Assembly: GCA_963793335.1 (NCBI GenBank)
Contig: CAWBZS010000004.1
Location: 434,001-498,000 of the forward strand
DNA length: 64,000 bases
Direction of reading: 5' to 3'
DNA from: Sva-07 sp963793335
GTDB taxonomy: Bacteria; Actinomycetota; Acidimicrobiia; Acidimicrobiales; Ilumatobacteraceae
Part shown: in pieces, positions 16,132 through 25,018 of the stretch
Layout of the letters: every line of letters begins with the position of its first letter
How positions within the stretch are numbered: position 1 is the first letter of the stretch
Translations under genes and position numbers: made by a program
Notes under the pieces: generated by a model
The model's database searches: none
What the model saw: only the letters and a program-made list of their open reading frames with translations
Told to the model about the DNA's origin: nothing

Positions 16132-17028
16132 TCAGGAGAGGGCGCCGAGGAACATCGCCGTCTCTTCGGCGATGCTCGCAGGAACGCTGTATCCGGCTTG
16201 GTCGGTGACCGTGCCCCAGTTGGCGGCGAGGTCCTCCGGGGTCAGGCCATCGGTGTTCGTGTAGCCGACCGCTTCGGCGATGAACACTTCAGCCACGCGA
16301 CCGCCGCCGACGGAGAACACCCGGCCGGTTGCCTCGCAGGACTCGTGGGCCAGATAGGTGACCAGCGGCGAGACCAGCTCGGGGTTGAGCTTGTCGCCGA
16401 GCCCGCCGAGGAGGTCCTCGGTCATGCGGGTCTTCGCGAGCGGCGCGATGGCGTTGGCCTTGATGTTGTACTTGGCGCCCTCGACGGCGAGCACGTTGGT
16501 GAACCCGACGAGGCCCATCTTCGCGGCGCCGTAGTTGGCCTGACCGAAGTTGCCGAAGATGCCAGCGGCCGACGAGGTGGACACGATGCGGCCATAGCCC
16601 TGGTCGCGCATGATCGTCCATGCCGGCTGGGTGACGTTGAACGCGCCGCGCAGGTGCACGTCGATCACGGGGTCGAACAGGTCGGCGCCCATGTTGTGGA
16701 ACGACTTGTCGCGCAGAATGCCCGCGTTGTTGATCACGATGTCGATCTTGCCGAAGGCGTCGACGGCGCTCTGCACGATTGCCGCGCCACCCTCCGGCGT
16801 GGCCACCGAGTCGGTGTTGGCGACGGCTTCGCCGCCCGCAGCGGTGATCTCGTCGACGACGAGCTGGGCGGCACCCTTGTCGGAACCGGTACCGTCGACC
16901 GAGCCACCGAGGTCGTTCACCACGATCAATGCGCCACGCTTGGCCATCATCAGTGCGTGTTGACGCCCGAGGCCGCCACCGGCTCCCGTGATGATCGCTA
17001 CCTTGCCGTCGAATCCGAGTTCAGTCAT
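16132..17028 (-). CDS. SDR, MFE-2/Hsd4A-like 3-hydroxyacyl-CoA dehydrogenase
   Basis: A 298-residue SDR starting MTELGFDGK. It has VAIITGAGGGLGRQHAL, VVNDLGGSVDGTG, INNAGILRDKSF, catalytic Ser in STSSAAG and NYGAAK (Tyr/Lys), the set that marks the dehydrogenase part of peroxisomal multifunctional enzyme 2 and mycobacterial Hsd4A. These oxidise 3-hydroxyacyl-CoA, including sterol side-chain intermediates. The C-terminal ~50 residues extend beyond a classical SDR as in this subfamily. It lies just after a doublet of palindromes on the minus strand. Confidence 0.88.
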   Translation of the reverse strand: MTELGFDGKVAIITGAGGGLGRQHALMMAKRGALIVVNDLGGSVDGTGSDKGAAQLVVDEITAAGGEAVANTDSVATPEGGAAIVQSAVDAFGKIDIVINNAGILRDKSFHNMGADLFDPVIDVHLRGAFNVTQPAWTIMRDQGYGRIVSTSSAAGIFGNFGQANYGAAKMGLVGFTNVLAVEGAKYNIKANAIAPLAKTRMTEDLLGGLGDKLNPELVSPLVTYLAHESCEATGRVFSVGGGRVAEVFIAEAVGYTNTDGLTPEDLAANWGTVTDQAGYSVPASIAEETAMFLGALS

Positions 17029-17074
17029 GAGGCGCAACGCTAACGGCGCCACCCCCAACTCCCGAAACCTTCCA

Positions 17075-17179
17075 GCGGTGAGCGGTGAGCGCAGCACCTC
17101 CGCTCACCTCTCACCGCAAGCCGGCCCGGAGCGTTTGCGGTGAGCGGTGAGTGCGCCTGTCCCGCTCACCTCTCACCGC
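17075..17179. repeat. Doublet of 43-bp palindromic repeats
   Basis: Two copies, 17075-17117 and 17137-17179, in direct orientation. Each has the left arm GCGGTGAGCGGTGAG and the right arm GCTCACCTCTCACCGC around a ~12-base variable centre; arms pair except at one or two positions. The arms are identical between copies while the centres differ. The second copy covers the stop codon of the minus-strand SDR at 17173, so the pair sits between two SDR genes transcribed in the same direction. REP/BIME-like or double terminator. Confidence 0.8.
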
Positions 17180-17991
17180 TGCGTTCGGGTGGCTCCGGGG
17201 AGGTCGTGCACGTTGTGGAGCGAGAAGCGATCGAAACCGCCTTCGAGGTCGAGGACCTGCCCGCGCATCCAGGCCCCTTGGTCGCTGACGAGGAACGCGA
17301 CGAGATCAGCGACGTCGTCCGGTGCGCCCCATCGCCCGTCGGGAAACATGCGCGCCACGGTGGCGTGTGCCTCGCCGGTCGCGTACCCGGTGTCGACGGG
17401 CCCGGGATTGATGCAGTTGGCGACGATCCTCGAGGCGGCCAGCGCGTGGGCCACCGACGCCGTCATCTGATGCAGCGCACCTTTGGAGATGGCGTACGCG
17501 ATCTCTCCGTCCATCGGTTGCAGGTGCTGACCACTGGTGAACCACAGCATTCGTCCCACCGGCGCGGTGCCGGCGGGTGCGGGTTCGTGACGCTCGGCGA
17601 ACCGTTGAGCGAGCAACACGACGCTGCGAACGTTGGCGGCCCAACACCGATCGAGCTCGGTGGCGGTGACCTCGGCGAGCGGGTCGTGGGATGACCGCGC
17701 ATGCACCGCGAGGACGATGTCGATTCGCCCATGCGAGGCAACGACCTCGTCGATCAGTGATGCCGGGACGTCCGGGTCCTCCAGGTCGTGTCGCCCGACC
17801 GGGAATCCGAGGTCGGCGACGGGGTCTTCGCCCCATGGCATCTCGGCATCGTGGCGCCCCCACCCAGTGGCCGCGACCGTGGCGCCCATGTCGTGCATCC
17901 GTCGCGCAACGGTGGCGCCGATCCCAACGGATCGCGACACCCCCGTCACGAGCGCGACTCGTCCAGCCAGTGGTGCGTGATCGAGTGGCAT
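17173..17991 (-). CDS. Short-chain dehydrogenase/reductase
   Basis: A 272-residue SDR beginning MPLDHAPLAGRVALVTGVSR. The glycine motif is a variant (TGVSRSVGIG) with an extra spacing, and the second-strand region is longer than in classical members. The catalytic YAISK is present, followed by the C-terminal GQVLDLEGGFDRF typical of SDRs. Residues SGQHLQPM replace the usual Ser-rich motif but keep a Ser. Length is normal for the family. Cofactor and substrate are not predictable. Its stop codon lies within the second palindrome of the neighbouring doublet. Confidence 0.85.
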   Translation of the reverse strand: MPLDHAPLAGRVALVTGVSRSVGIGATVARRMHDMGATVAATGWGRHDAEMPWGEDPVADLGFPVGRHDLEDPDVPASLIDEVVASHGRIDIVLAVHARSSHDPLAEVTATELDRCWAANVRSVVLLAQRFAERHEPAPAGTAPVGRMLWFTSGQHLQPMDGEIAYAISKGALHQMTASVAHALAASRIVANCINPGPVDTGYATGEAHATVARMFPDGRWGAPDDVADLVAFLVSDQGAWMRGQVLDLEGGFDRFSLHNVHDLPGATRTQR

Positions 17992-18027
17992 GAGGCGATG
18001 CTCGCACATCGCCCGCGAGCGCACACC

Positions 18028-20412
18028 TCAGGTATCGGGACGGATTCGATCGATTCGAAGTGGCTCGTCCGGCGTGACCAGCACGACCCGTTCGGCCACC
18101 CGGACCGGGATGCCACTTCCATTCGAGACGGTCACGGTGAGGCCATCCGGGTCGAGCTCGACACGAACGCGCGAGCCGTGACGTTGGAGGTGGAACACGA
18201 GCCCCTCCCAGGACGAGGGAAGACGCGGCGAGAACTCGACGTACTCGCCCTGCTCGACCATGCCGGCGAAGCCGTGGACGACACCTGCCCACACCCCGCC
18301 GGCGTTGGCGACGTGCACCCCGTCGGCGGTGTTGGCATGCGAGTCGCAGAGGTCGAGGTACAGCGCCCGGGTGAAGTACTCGAACGCCAAGTCGTCATAG
18401 CCGACCTCCGCAGCGACGACGCTCTGTACGCAGGCCGACAGCGACGAGTCGCCGGTCGTGATCGGGTCGTAGAAGTCGAAGTTGCGGCGTTTCTGCTCCA
18501 CCGGAAAGCGCTCGGAACGAAGGAACATCGCCAGGACGACATCGGCCTGCTTCAGTACCTGGTGCCGGTAGATGACGAGTGGGTGATAGTGCAGCAGGAG
18601 CGGGAAGTGGTCGGGTGGGGTGCCCTCCCAGTCCCACGGTTCGAGGTCGAGGAACTCCGAGTCCTGTGGGTTGATGCCGAGGTCCTCGTCGAACGGGATG
18701 TACATCGCGTCAGCGGCCGCGTCCCACTGGTCGAGTTCGTCCAGGTCGAGATCGGTCGACCGGCAGAGCCCCTCGAACGCCTTCCGATTCCAGTTGGCCA
18801 GAAACCGCACCGTGCGGGCCGCATAGCGAAGATTGAACCTCGCCATCACGTTCGTGTAGAAGTTGTCGTTGACCACGGTGGTGTACTCGTCGGGTCCCGT
18901 GACGCGGTGGATGTGGAACGTGCGGGCACCGTTCTGGGAATAGAAGCCGAGGTCGGCCCAGAGACGCGCCGTCTCGACGAGGATCTCGGCTCCCTCGTGT
19001 GACAGGAAGTCGATGTCGCCGGACGCTTCGAGGTATCGACGCAGGGCCAACACCACGGCAGCGTTGATGTGGTACTGCGCGGTGCCGGCGGCGTAGTACG
19101 CAGAGGCCTCCTCGCCGCTGATGGTGCGCCATGGGTAGAGCGCTCCCGCCTCACTCATCTCGCGCGCGCGTTGGCGGGCTGCGTCGAGCAGCCGCCAGCG
19201 GAAGCGGATCACCTTCCGGGCCGCCTCGGGCATGGTGTAGGCGAGGAACGGTGCGACGTACACCTCGGTGTCCCAGAAGTAGTGGCCGTCGTAGCCGCCG
19301 CCGGTGACCCCCTTGGCCGCGATGCCCTGCTCCTGCGTGCGCGCCGAGGCCTGGGCGAGCTGAAAGAGATTCCACCGAAGCGCCTGCTGGGCCGCGTCGT
19401 CGCCGTGGAGTTCGATGTCGGCATCCGCCCAGAACTCCTCCAGCCACTGAGCCTGCTCGGTCACGATCTGGTCGAGGCCGTCCGATTCGGCGCGTTGCAG
19501 CGTGCGCGTGCAGCGGTCGGCGAGTTCCTCGGCTGGCACTCCGTTGGACGAGTGGTACGAGACGAGCTTGGTGATCGTGATCGGTACGCCCGGATTGGCG
19601 CGGATCGTGAACACGTTCTTGGCGAGGTCGGCGCCGACGTCGGTCGACACCTCGACGTGGCAGGAGGTCTCGACGTAATGACGGGTTCCGCAGGCCAGGG
19701 TCATTCTGCTGTTCGCGCATCGGTAGCCGAGCACGATCTCGTTGCCCGACTCGCGTTGCAATCGCGGTTCGAGGACACGATGGTCGAACTTGCGAGCTTG
19801 GCGCGGGTCCTTGCCTTCGCCGAGCGCAGCCGAACGCACGTGGTACTCGTCTTCGCCGTCCTGGCGGTTGAGGAGTTGCGATGACACGACGACCGGGGCG
19901 GCGTCGTCGAGCAGCGTGACCTCGAGCGTCATCACCGCGAGATGACGATGCACGAAACTGACCATCCGCTGTGACTTCACCCGTACCCGTTTGCCCGCCG
20001 GGGTGCGCCAGACGATGTCTCGCGTGAGCGCACCGTTGCGGAAGTCGAGTGCCCGCTCGTAGCTGTCGAGGTCGGCGCTCGCGAGCAGCAACGGCTCGTC
20101 GTCGACGTAGAGCTTCATCAACTTCGCATCGGGGACGTTCACGATCGTCTGGCCGGTCTTGGCGAACCCGAAGGCGTCCTCGGCGTGCTGGATCGGCCAC
20201 GTCTCGTGGAACCCGTTCAGGTAGGTCCCGTGACTGTGCGCCTCGCGGCCCTCTTCCGGGTTGGCTCGCATGCCGAGGTATCCGTTGCCGAGCGCGAACA
20301 GGGTCTCCATCGTGCCGAGGTCGTCGTGGGAGTACTCGGTTTCGACGAGCCGCCACGGATCGCGTGGGAAGCGGTGCTGGGGAAGCCCGGCCGGCGGTTC
20401 GTGGCGATTCAC
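18028..20412 (-). CDS. Glycoside hydrolase family 65 phosphorylase
   Basis: A 794-residue protein of the maltose/trehalose/kojibiose phosphorylase family, which reversibly splits an alpha-glucoside with phosphate to beta-glucose 1-phosphate. Domains in order: N-terminal beta-sandwich (~15-280), helical linker, (alpha/alpha)6 barrel (~340-700) and C-terminal beta-domain. The catalytic Glu is E509 in VTGPDEYTTVVND, and YFWDTEVYVAPF (378-389) is a family signature. No beta-phosphoglucomutase gene adjoins it, which is unusual. The GTG start overlaps the stop of a CoA-ligase gene (GTGA), so it is translationally coupled to a gene from a different pathway. Confidence 0.92.
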   Translation of the reverse strand: MNRHEPPAGLPQHRFPRDPWRLVETEYSHDDLGTMETLFALGNGYLGMRANPEEGREAHSHGTYLNGFHETWPIQHAEDAFGFAKTGQTIVNVPDAKLMKLYVDDEPLLLASADLDSYERALDFRNGALTRDIVWRTPAGKRVRVKSQRMVSFVHRHLAVMTLEVTLLDDAAPVVVSSQLLNRQDGEDEYHVRSAALGEGKDPRQARKFDHRVLEPRLQRESGNEIVLGYRCANSRMTLACGTRHYVETSCHVEVSTDVGADLAKNVFTIRANPGVPITITKLVSYHSSNGVPAEELADRCTRTLQRAESDGLDQIVTEQAQWLEEFWADADIELHGDDAAQQALRWNLFQLAQASARTQEQGIAAKGVTGGGYDGHYFWDTEVYVAPFLAYTMPEAARKVIRFRWRLLDAARQRAREMSEAGALYPWRTISGEEASAYYAAGTAQYHINAAVVLALRRYLEASGDIDFLSHEGAEILVETARLWADLGFYSQNGARTFHIHRVTGPDEYTTVVNDNFYTNVMARFNLRYAARTVRFLANWNRKAFEGLCRSTDLDLDELDQWDAAADAMYIPFDEDLGINPQDSEFLDLEPWDWEGTPPDHFPLLLHYHPLVIYRHQVLKQADVVLAMFLRSERFPVEQKRRNFDFYDPITTGDSSLSACVQSVVAAEVGYDDLAFEYFTRALYLDLCDSHANTADGVHVANAGGVWAGVVHGFAGMVEQGEYVEFSPRLPSSWEGLVFHLQRHGSRVRVELDPDGLTVTVSNGSGIPVRVAERVVLVTPDEPLRIDRIRPDT

Positions 20413-22055
20413 GTGCGGTGACCGCCGGTGCCCGGGGTGTCGTCCTGCGCCAATGCGTCGGCCCGAAGCTGCTTGTAGTCGAGCTTGCCGTTGGCCACGC
20501 GGCCGATCGTGGTCACCGCGACCACCCGCTTGGGCGCCTTGTAGGCGGCGAGTCGCGACTTGACGTGCGCGATGAGGTCGTCACCGTCGACGGTGTGGCC
20601 CACGTGGGGCTCGACCAGGGCGGTGATTGCCTCACCCCATTTGTCGTCGGGAACCCCGACCACGGCGACGTCGGCAACGCCGGGGTGCAACTTGAGGCAC
20701 TCCTCGACTTCCTCGGGGTACACCTTTTCGCCGCCGGTGTTGATGCACTGGCTGCCCCTGCCGAGCAGCGTGACGGTGCCGTCGGCTTCGACCGTGGCGT
20801 AGTCGCCGGGGATCGAATAGCGCTCGCCGTCGATCGTGACGAAGGTCTGTGCCGACTTCGCCTCGTCCTTGTAGTACCCGATCGGGGTGCGGCCGCGCAG
20901 CGCGACCCGCCCGAGTTCACCCGATCCCGGAACGACGTCGCGTCCGTCGTCGGTGACCACCCGTGATGTCGGGCTCAGTTCGAACTTGGCCGTCTCGCCG
21001 CTGGTCTCCGAGGTGGTCGTGTTGGTCGCCATCCCGATCGCTTCGCTGGAGCCGAGGGAGTCGACCATGATCAACCGACCGTTGTGGCGGAGTAGGCCCT
21101 CCTTGCTCTCCTTCGACCACATCACGCCCGACGACACGATCACGCGGAGGCTGGAGATGTCCCACCGATCCGGTTCGTCGTCGAGCGCCCGCAGGATCGG
21201 CTTGGCGAACGCATCACCGACGATCGAGGTGGAGTTGATGCCGTAGTGTTCGACGTCGTCGAGGAACTCCTCCGCACTGAATCGGCGTCCTTCCATGGTG
21301 GTGATCGATCCGCCGACCATCAGGTTGCTGATCGCATTGAACAGCCCGGTGCCGTGCATCAGTGGCGCGGCCGGCATGTTGCGCGGCCCAGCCTTCGTGA
21401 TGCGCTCGGCGACCGCGTCGAGATCCTCCTCGGGCGGCATCCGCTTCTTGTTGTTGGCATCGAGTACCCCGAAGAGATCGTCCTGCCGCCACATCACGCC
21501 CTTCGGCATGCCGGTCGTACCACCGGTGTAGAGCAGGAGGAGATGGTCGCCGCTGCGGCCCCAGGGGCCTTCGATGTCGTCGTCGGTGCCGGCGGCCGCT
21601 GCGGTCTCGTAGGGCGTTGCCCACTCGGGGCACGGTCCGCTGGCGTCGTCGACCCACAACCAGGTCTGCACCTTGGGGACTCGTGCCCGGATGGTTTCGC
21701 ACTGGTCGGCGAACGCGCCGTGGAACACGACGGCGGTGGCGTCGGCGTTGTCCCACAGGTAGACGAGTTCGTCGGCGGCGTACCGGTAGTTGGTGTTGAC
21801 CACGGCGAAGCCCGCCTTGAACGCAGCGAAGATCGACTCGAGGTACTCGGGTGAGTTGTAGAGGTACTGGGCGACCTTGTCCTGCTCGCCGGACGCTGGG
21901 CGCAGGAGCGTGTCAGCAACGCCGTTGGCGCGCCGATTGAACTCGGCCCAAGTGTGGGTGCGTTTGCCCTGTTGCTGGGCGAGCGCATCGGGAATCTGGT
22001 TTGCCACCGTCTCCCAGAGATCTGCAAAGTTCCAGCCGCCGTCGGTCGTTGTCAC
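20409..22055 (-). CDS. Acyl-CoA synthetase, FadD19-like
   Basis: A 548-residue AMP-forming acyl-CoA ligase with a GTG start. The ATP-binding loop is LLLLYTGGTTGMPKGVMW, the adenylate motif GSSEA, and the C-terminal hinge and Lys motif GRGSQCINTGGEKVYPEE and NGKLDYKQLR. The spacing and the phrases PKGVMWRQDD, GYYKDEAKSAQTF and YSIPGDYATV resemble mycobacterial FadD19/FadD17, which activate C24-branched sterol side chains; this resemblance is from memory. It is upstream of, and overlaps, the GH65 gene. The long frame upstream of the GTG is Arg/Pro-rich and non-homologous. Confidence 0.9.
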   Translation of the reverse strand: MTTTDGGWNFADLWETVANQIPDALAQQQGKRTHTWAEFNRRANGVADTLLRPASGEQDKVAQYLYNSPEYLESIFAAFKAGFAVVNTNYRYAADELVYLWDNADATAVVFHGAFADQCETIRARVPKVQTWLWVDDASGPCPEWATPYETAAAAGTDDDIEGPWGRSGDHLLLLYTGGTTGMPKGVMWRQDDLFGVLDANNKKRMPPEEDLDAVAERITKAGPRNMPAAPLMHGTGLFNAISNLMVGGSITTMEGRRFSAEEFLDDVEHYGINSTSIVGDAFAKPILRALDDEPDRWDISSLRVIVSSGVMWSKESKEGLLRHNGRLIMVDSLGSSEAIGMATNTTTSETSGETAKFELSPTSRVVTDDGRDVVPGSGELGRVALRGRTPIGYYKDEAKSAQTFVTIDGERYSIPGDYATVEADGTVTLLGRGSQCINTGGEKVYPEEVEECLKLHPGVADVAVVGVPDDKWGEAITALVEPHVGHTVDGDDLIAHVKSRLAAYKAPKRVVAVTTIGRVANGKLDYKQLRADALAQDDTPGTGGHRT

Positions 22056-22125
22056 GTCGACGAAGGTACTCGTAGTTCCACGAGCCCGGGGCAACCGGGA
22101 CGTCGATTGGGCGTCGGAGCGCAGG

Positions 22126-22929
22126 TCAGACGGGCGGACCCTGGTGCAGGCGATCGTGTGCGGCGGCGACGGGCGACTGTTCGGCCATGGCCTCCCACAG
22201 CGATTCGATCCACCACGTGGCGCCGGCATCGGCATAGGCCGCGGGCGAGTGTTCCGACATCGAGCCCTCGACGATGATGTCCACGCCCTCGCCGGGACGC
22301 GCCGCGTCGAGTTGTCCCCTGAGTTGACGGACCTCGTCGAGGTGGGGTTGGCGGGCGCCACCTTCGTCGTCGAGCACCTGGGGAATCACCCCGTCCCAGC
22401 GCATCGCCCGCGCCATCGACCGGGGTCGCCCCATCGCGCCCACGCACCAGACCGGCACGCGAGGTTGCTGCACGGTGTGTCCGATGGTCGGAAATTCGGT
22501 GGGTCGGACGTGGTAGTGGCTGCCGTCGTAGTCGAACGGTTGACCGGCCCACAGTCCGCATGCGATGTCGAGGCACTCGTCCATCAGTTCGGCGCGTGTC
22601 CGGCGATCGGTCGTCTCCCCGAAGGTGTCGAAGCCCGACTCGACGGCGCCCAATCCGACCGACAGCGTCACCCGTCCTGCCGAGATGCGGTCGACCGTGG
22701 CCACCTGGCTGGCCAGCTCCCACGGCCGTCGCCGCGACGGCGGCGTGAGCAGGGTGCCGAGCCGGATGGTCGAGGTTCGCGCCGCAGCGAGGCCGAGTGA
22801 GATCCATGCGTCGACGCCCCACACCGGTTCCCACACGAACACCCCGTCCCAACCCGACGCTTCGGCCGCGACGGCGAGTTCGCCGATGTCCTCGGCGTCA
22901 CCCCAGGGGATCACGAAGCCGAACCTCAT
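22126..22929 (-). CDS. LLM-class (F420/FMN) oxidoreductase
   Basis: A 267-residue luciferase-like TIM-barrel oxidoreductase. It begins MRFGFVIPWGD, then EASGWDGVFVWEPVWG, the TSTIRLGTLLTPPSRR strand and AGRVTLSVGLG, all characteristic of the family. In actinobacteria most such proteins use coenzyme F420, which is an inference here. The C-terminal insertion is short and its length is at the lower end of the family. It is divergent from the flavoprotein gene at 23048 and 70 bp upstream of the CoA-ligase gene on the same strand, so it may lead that operon. Substrate unknown. Confidence 0.85.
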   Translation of the reverse strand: MRFGFVIPWGDAEDIGELAVAAEASGWDGVFVWEPVWGVDAWISLGLAAARTSTIRLGTLLTPPSRRRPWELASQVATVDRISAGRVTLSVGLGAVESGFDTFGETTDRRTRAELMDECLDIACGLWAGQPFDYDGSHYHVRPTEFPTIGHTVQQPRVPVWCVGAMGRPRSMARAMRWDGVIPQVLDDEGGARQPHLDEVRQLRGQLDAARPGEGVDIIVEGSMSEHSPAAYADAGATWWIESLWEAMAEQSPVAAAHDRLHQGPPV

Positions 22930-23047
22930 GCTCCGACCGTAGACCCTGTGGCGACATCGTGCGAGCGCGGCGAGGCTGCGAGCTTGCGCCGTTGCGAGCG
23001 CGACAGCGGTGCCGGTCGGAGTCGTCGGCCGACCTACAGTCGTCACC

Positions 23048-24184
23048 ATGAGTGCAACCGGAATCGTGGACGTGGCGCGTCAGTTGGGCGAACTCATCGA
23101 AGCGAACGCCGACGACGCTGAGCGCATCCGTCGGCTGCCACTGCCGACGGTGAAGGCGCTCGGCGACGCCTCGTTGATGCGGATGTGTGTGCCGCACGCA
23201 TACGGCGGTCCTGAGATCGATCCCGTCACCATGGTCGAGGCGATCGAGCAGGTGGCGCACAGCGATGGTGCCGCTGGCTGGTGCACGATGATCGCCTCGA
23301 CCACCTCGTCGATGGCGTCGTTCCTCCCCGAGGAGGCCGCCCGGGAGATCTACGGCGATCCGACGTCGATCACCGGCGGGGTGTTCGCGCCGAATGGCAA
23401 AGGTGTTGCCACGGTGGTCGATGGGGTCGACGGGTTCTCCGTCACGGGTCGATGGGCGTGGGGAAGTGGCACCCAGCACTGTCGATGGGTGCTCGGCGGC
23501 GTGCTGTGCGACGACGGAACGTTCCGTCTCTGCTGGTTCGATCAGTCCGAGGTGTCGTTCCACGACACCTGGCACACGTCGGGCATGCGGGGCTCGGGTT
23601 CACTCGACTACTCGGTCGATGGTGTGTTCGTGCCCGCCACCCGCACGATCCAGCCGTCGGTGACGCGGCCGGTCGTCGTCACACCGCTGTCGCACTTCCC
23701 GAACTTCACCCTGCTTGCCGCTGGCGTGTCGGCCGTTGGGCTGGGGGTCGGGAGACGAGCGCTCGATGAGCTGGTCGATCTGGCCCAGGGCAAGAAGCCG
23801 CAGTACTCGTCGAAGACCCTCGCCCAGAGCGCGTTCACCCAGATCGAGTTGGCTCGCGCCGAGGGTGAGCTGCGCGCTGCGCGTGCATTCCTGCTCCACG
23901 AATTGGGTTCGGCATGGGCGCTCGCCGTCGCCGGTGACGAGGTCTCGGTTGCGGCCCGCACCGGAATCCGGCTGGCAGCCACCCACGCGGCGAGCGTCGG
24001 GGCGCGCGTCGCCGATGTGGCGTTCACGCTCGCCGGCGGCACTGCGGTCTACGACACCAGCGTGCTCGGTCGCTGCCTGCGTGACGCCCACGTGGTGACG
24101 CAGCACATCCAGACGGCACCCAAGCTGAACGAGACGATCGGGAGACTGCTGCTCGGCCTCGAGGTCGACACCTCGATGTTCTGA
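23048..24184 (+). CDS. HsaA-like flavin-dependent monooxygenase / acyl-CoA dehydrogenase type 2
   Basis: A 378-residue protein with the acyl-CoA dehydrogenase fold and a type-2 C-terminal domain as in HsaA and other group D oxygenases. Signatures: MCVPHAYGGPEI, DGAAGWCTMIAS, VTGRWAWGSG, DTWHTSGMRGSGS and the C-terminal TAVYDTSVLGRCLRDAH with the His. These use reduced flavin from a separate reductase to hydroxylate aromatic or steroid substrates, although several homologues are plain dehydrogenases. A nitroreductase gene 27 bp downstream might supply flavin chemistry; that is inference. Confidence 0.8.
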   Translation: MSATGIVDVARQLGELIEANADDAERIRRLPLPTVKALGDASLMRMCVPHAYGGPEIDPVTMVEAIEQVAHSDGAAGWCTMIASTTSSMASFLPEEAAREIYGDPTSITGGVFAPNGKGVATVVDGVDGFSVTGRWAWGSGTQHCRWVLGGVLCDDGTFRLCWFDQSEVSFHDTWHTSGMRGSGSLDYSVDGVFVPATRTIQPSVTRPVVVTPLSHFPNFTLLAAGVSAVGLGVGRRALDELVDLAQGKKPQYSSKTLAQSAFTQIELARAEGELRAARAFLLHELGSAWALAVAGDEVSVAARTGIRLAATHAASVGARVADVAFTLAGGTAVYDTSVLGRCLRDAHVVTQHIQTAPKLNETIGRLLLGLEVDTSMF

Positions 24185-24211
24185 TCGCGATCCGAACTAC
24201 GGTCGCTGCCC

Positions 24212-24925
24212 ATGGACACCACCGGGACGGATGCCGCTTCGACAGCAGCGACGGGAATCGACGCGATCGAAGCGATCATGACCACGCGGGCGATCCGGCG
24301 ATTCAGCGCCGAGCCGGTGACCGACGAGGAGATCGCCGTGTGTCTGCGTGCCGCACAGCAGGCCCCGAGCGGCGGCAACGTGCAACCGCAGCAGTACGTG
24401 GTGGTCACCGATGCGGCCCGCAAGGCCGAGATCGCGCAGTGGTACCGCAGGGCGTTCGATCGATACGAGCGGTCGCTGCCCGATGCGAGTGCCTTTCGGG
24501 ACGAGGCGGCTGCCGAGTCGTGGCGCAAGACGCGTTCGGCGAGCCGGCACCTGGCCGACCATGTGCAGGAGGCGCCGGCCATCGTGTTCTTCCTGCAACC
24601 GATCATTCCGTGGACGCCGTCCGACGACGAGGGTCCGATGGACATCGGTCGTCTGGACGCCAGCGTGTACCCCGCAGTACAGAACTTCTGCGTCGCGGCC
24701 CGTGCGCTGGGCATCGGCACCTCGCTCACCACGGTGATCCGGATCCACGCGGCCGAGACGCTCGACGTCCTCGGGGTGCCGGCGAACGACGACGGCAGCG
24801 CTCGGTTCGAGATCGCCGCGTGCATTCCGATCGGTCGGCCGGCCGGGAAGTTCGGCGTCGCTCCACGCAAGCCGGCGAGTGCCGTCACCCACTGGAACAC
24901 CTACGGCGACCGCCGCCGCGACTGA
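24212..24925 (+). CDS. Nitroreductase-family FMN oxidoreductase
   Basis: A 237-residue nitroreductase-fold protein. The FMN-binding N-terminal RAIRRFSAEPVTDEE, the APSGGNVQPQQYVVV loop and the C-terminal GRPAGKFG are diagnostic. The family reduces nitro compounds, quinones, enones or flavins with NAD(P)H. It lies 27 bp after the HsaA-like gene on the same strand and probably forms an operon with it. The following gap holds an inverted pair of palindromes that likely ends this transcript. Confidence 0.88.
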   Translation: MDTTGTDAASTAATGIDAIEAIMTTRAIRRFSAEPVTDEEIAVCLRAAQQAPSGGNVQPQQYVVVTDAARKAEIAQWYRRAFDRYERSLPDASAFRDEAAAESWRKTRSASRHLADHVQEAPAIVFFLQPIIPWTPSDDEGPMDIGRLDASVYPAVQNFCVAARALGIGTSLTTVIRIHAAETLDVLGVPANDDGSARFEIAACIPIGRPAGKFGVAPRKPASAVTHWNTYGDRRRD

Positions 24926-24927
24926 TC

Positions 24928-24992
24928 GTGGTTCCCCGAGCCCGGGTCTCCGGGAACCACCAAGGTTCCGCGAGACCCGGGCTCGGGGAACC
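24928..24992. repeat. Inverted doublet of CCCGGG-centred palindromes (copy A)
   Basis: Two ~30-bp palindromes, 24928-24960 and 24964-24992, of a family with arms GGTTCCCCGAG / CTCGGGGAACC around a CCCGGG centre. The two copies point in opposite directions, so the whole stretch could form one large cruciform. It lies between the nitroreductase stop (3 bp away) and the P450 start. The same family occurs at 34845-34906 and 56674-56736. Terminator and/or REP-like element. Confidence 0.85.
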
Positions 24993-25018
24993 GAGGGATG
25001 GTCTGCGACGATGAGCCG

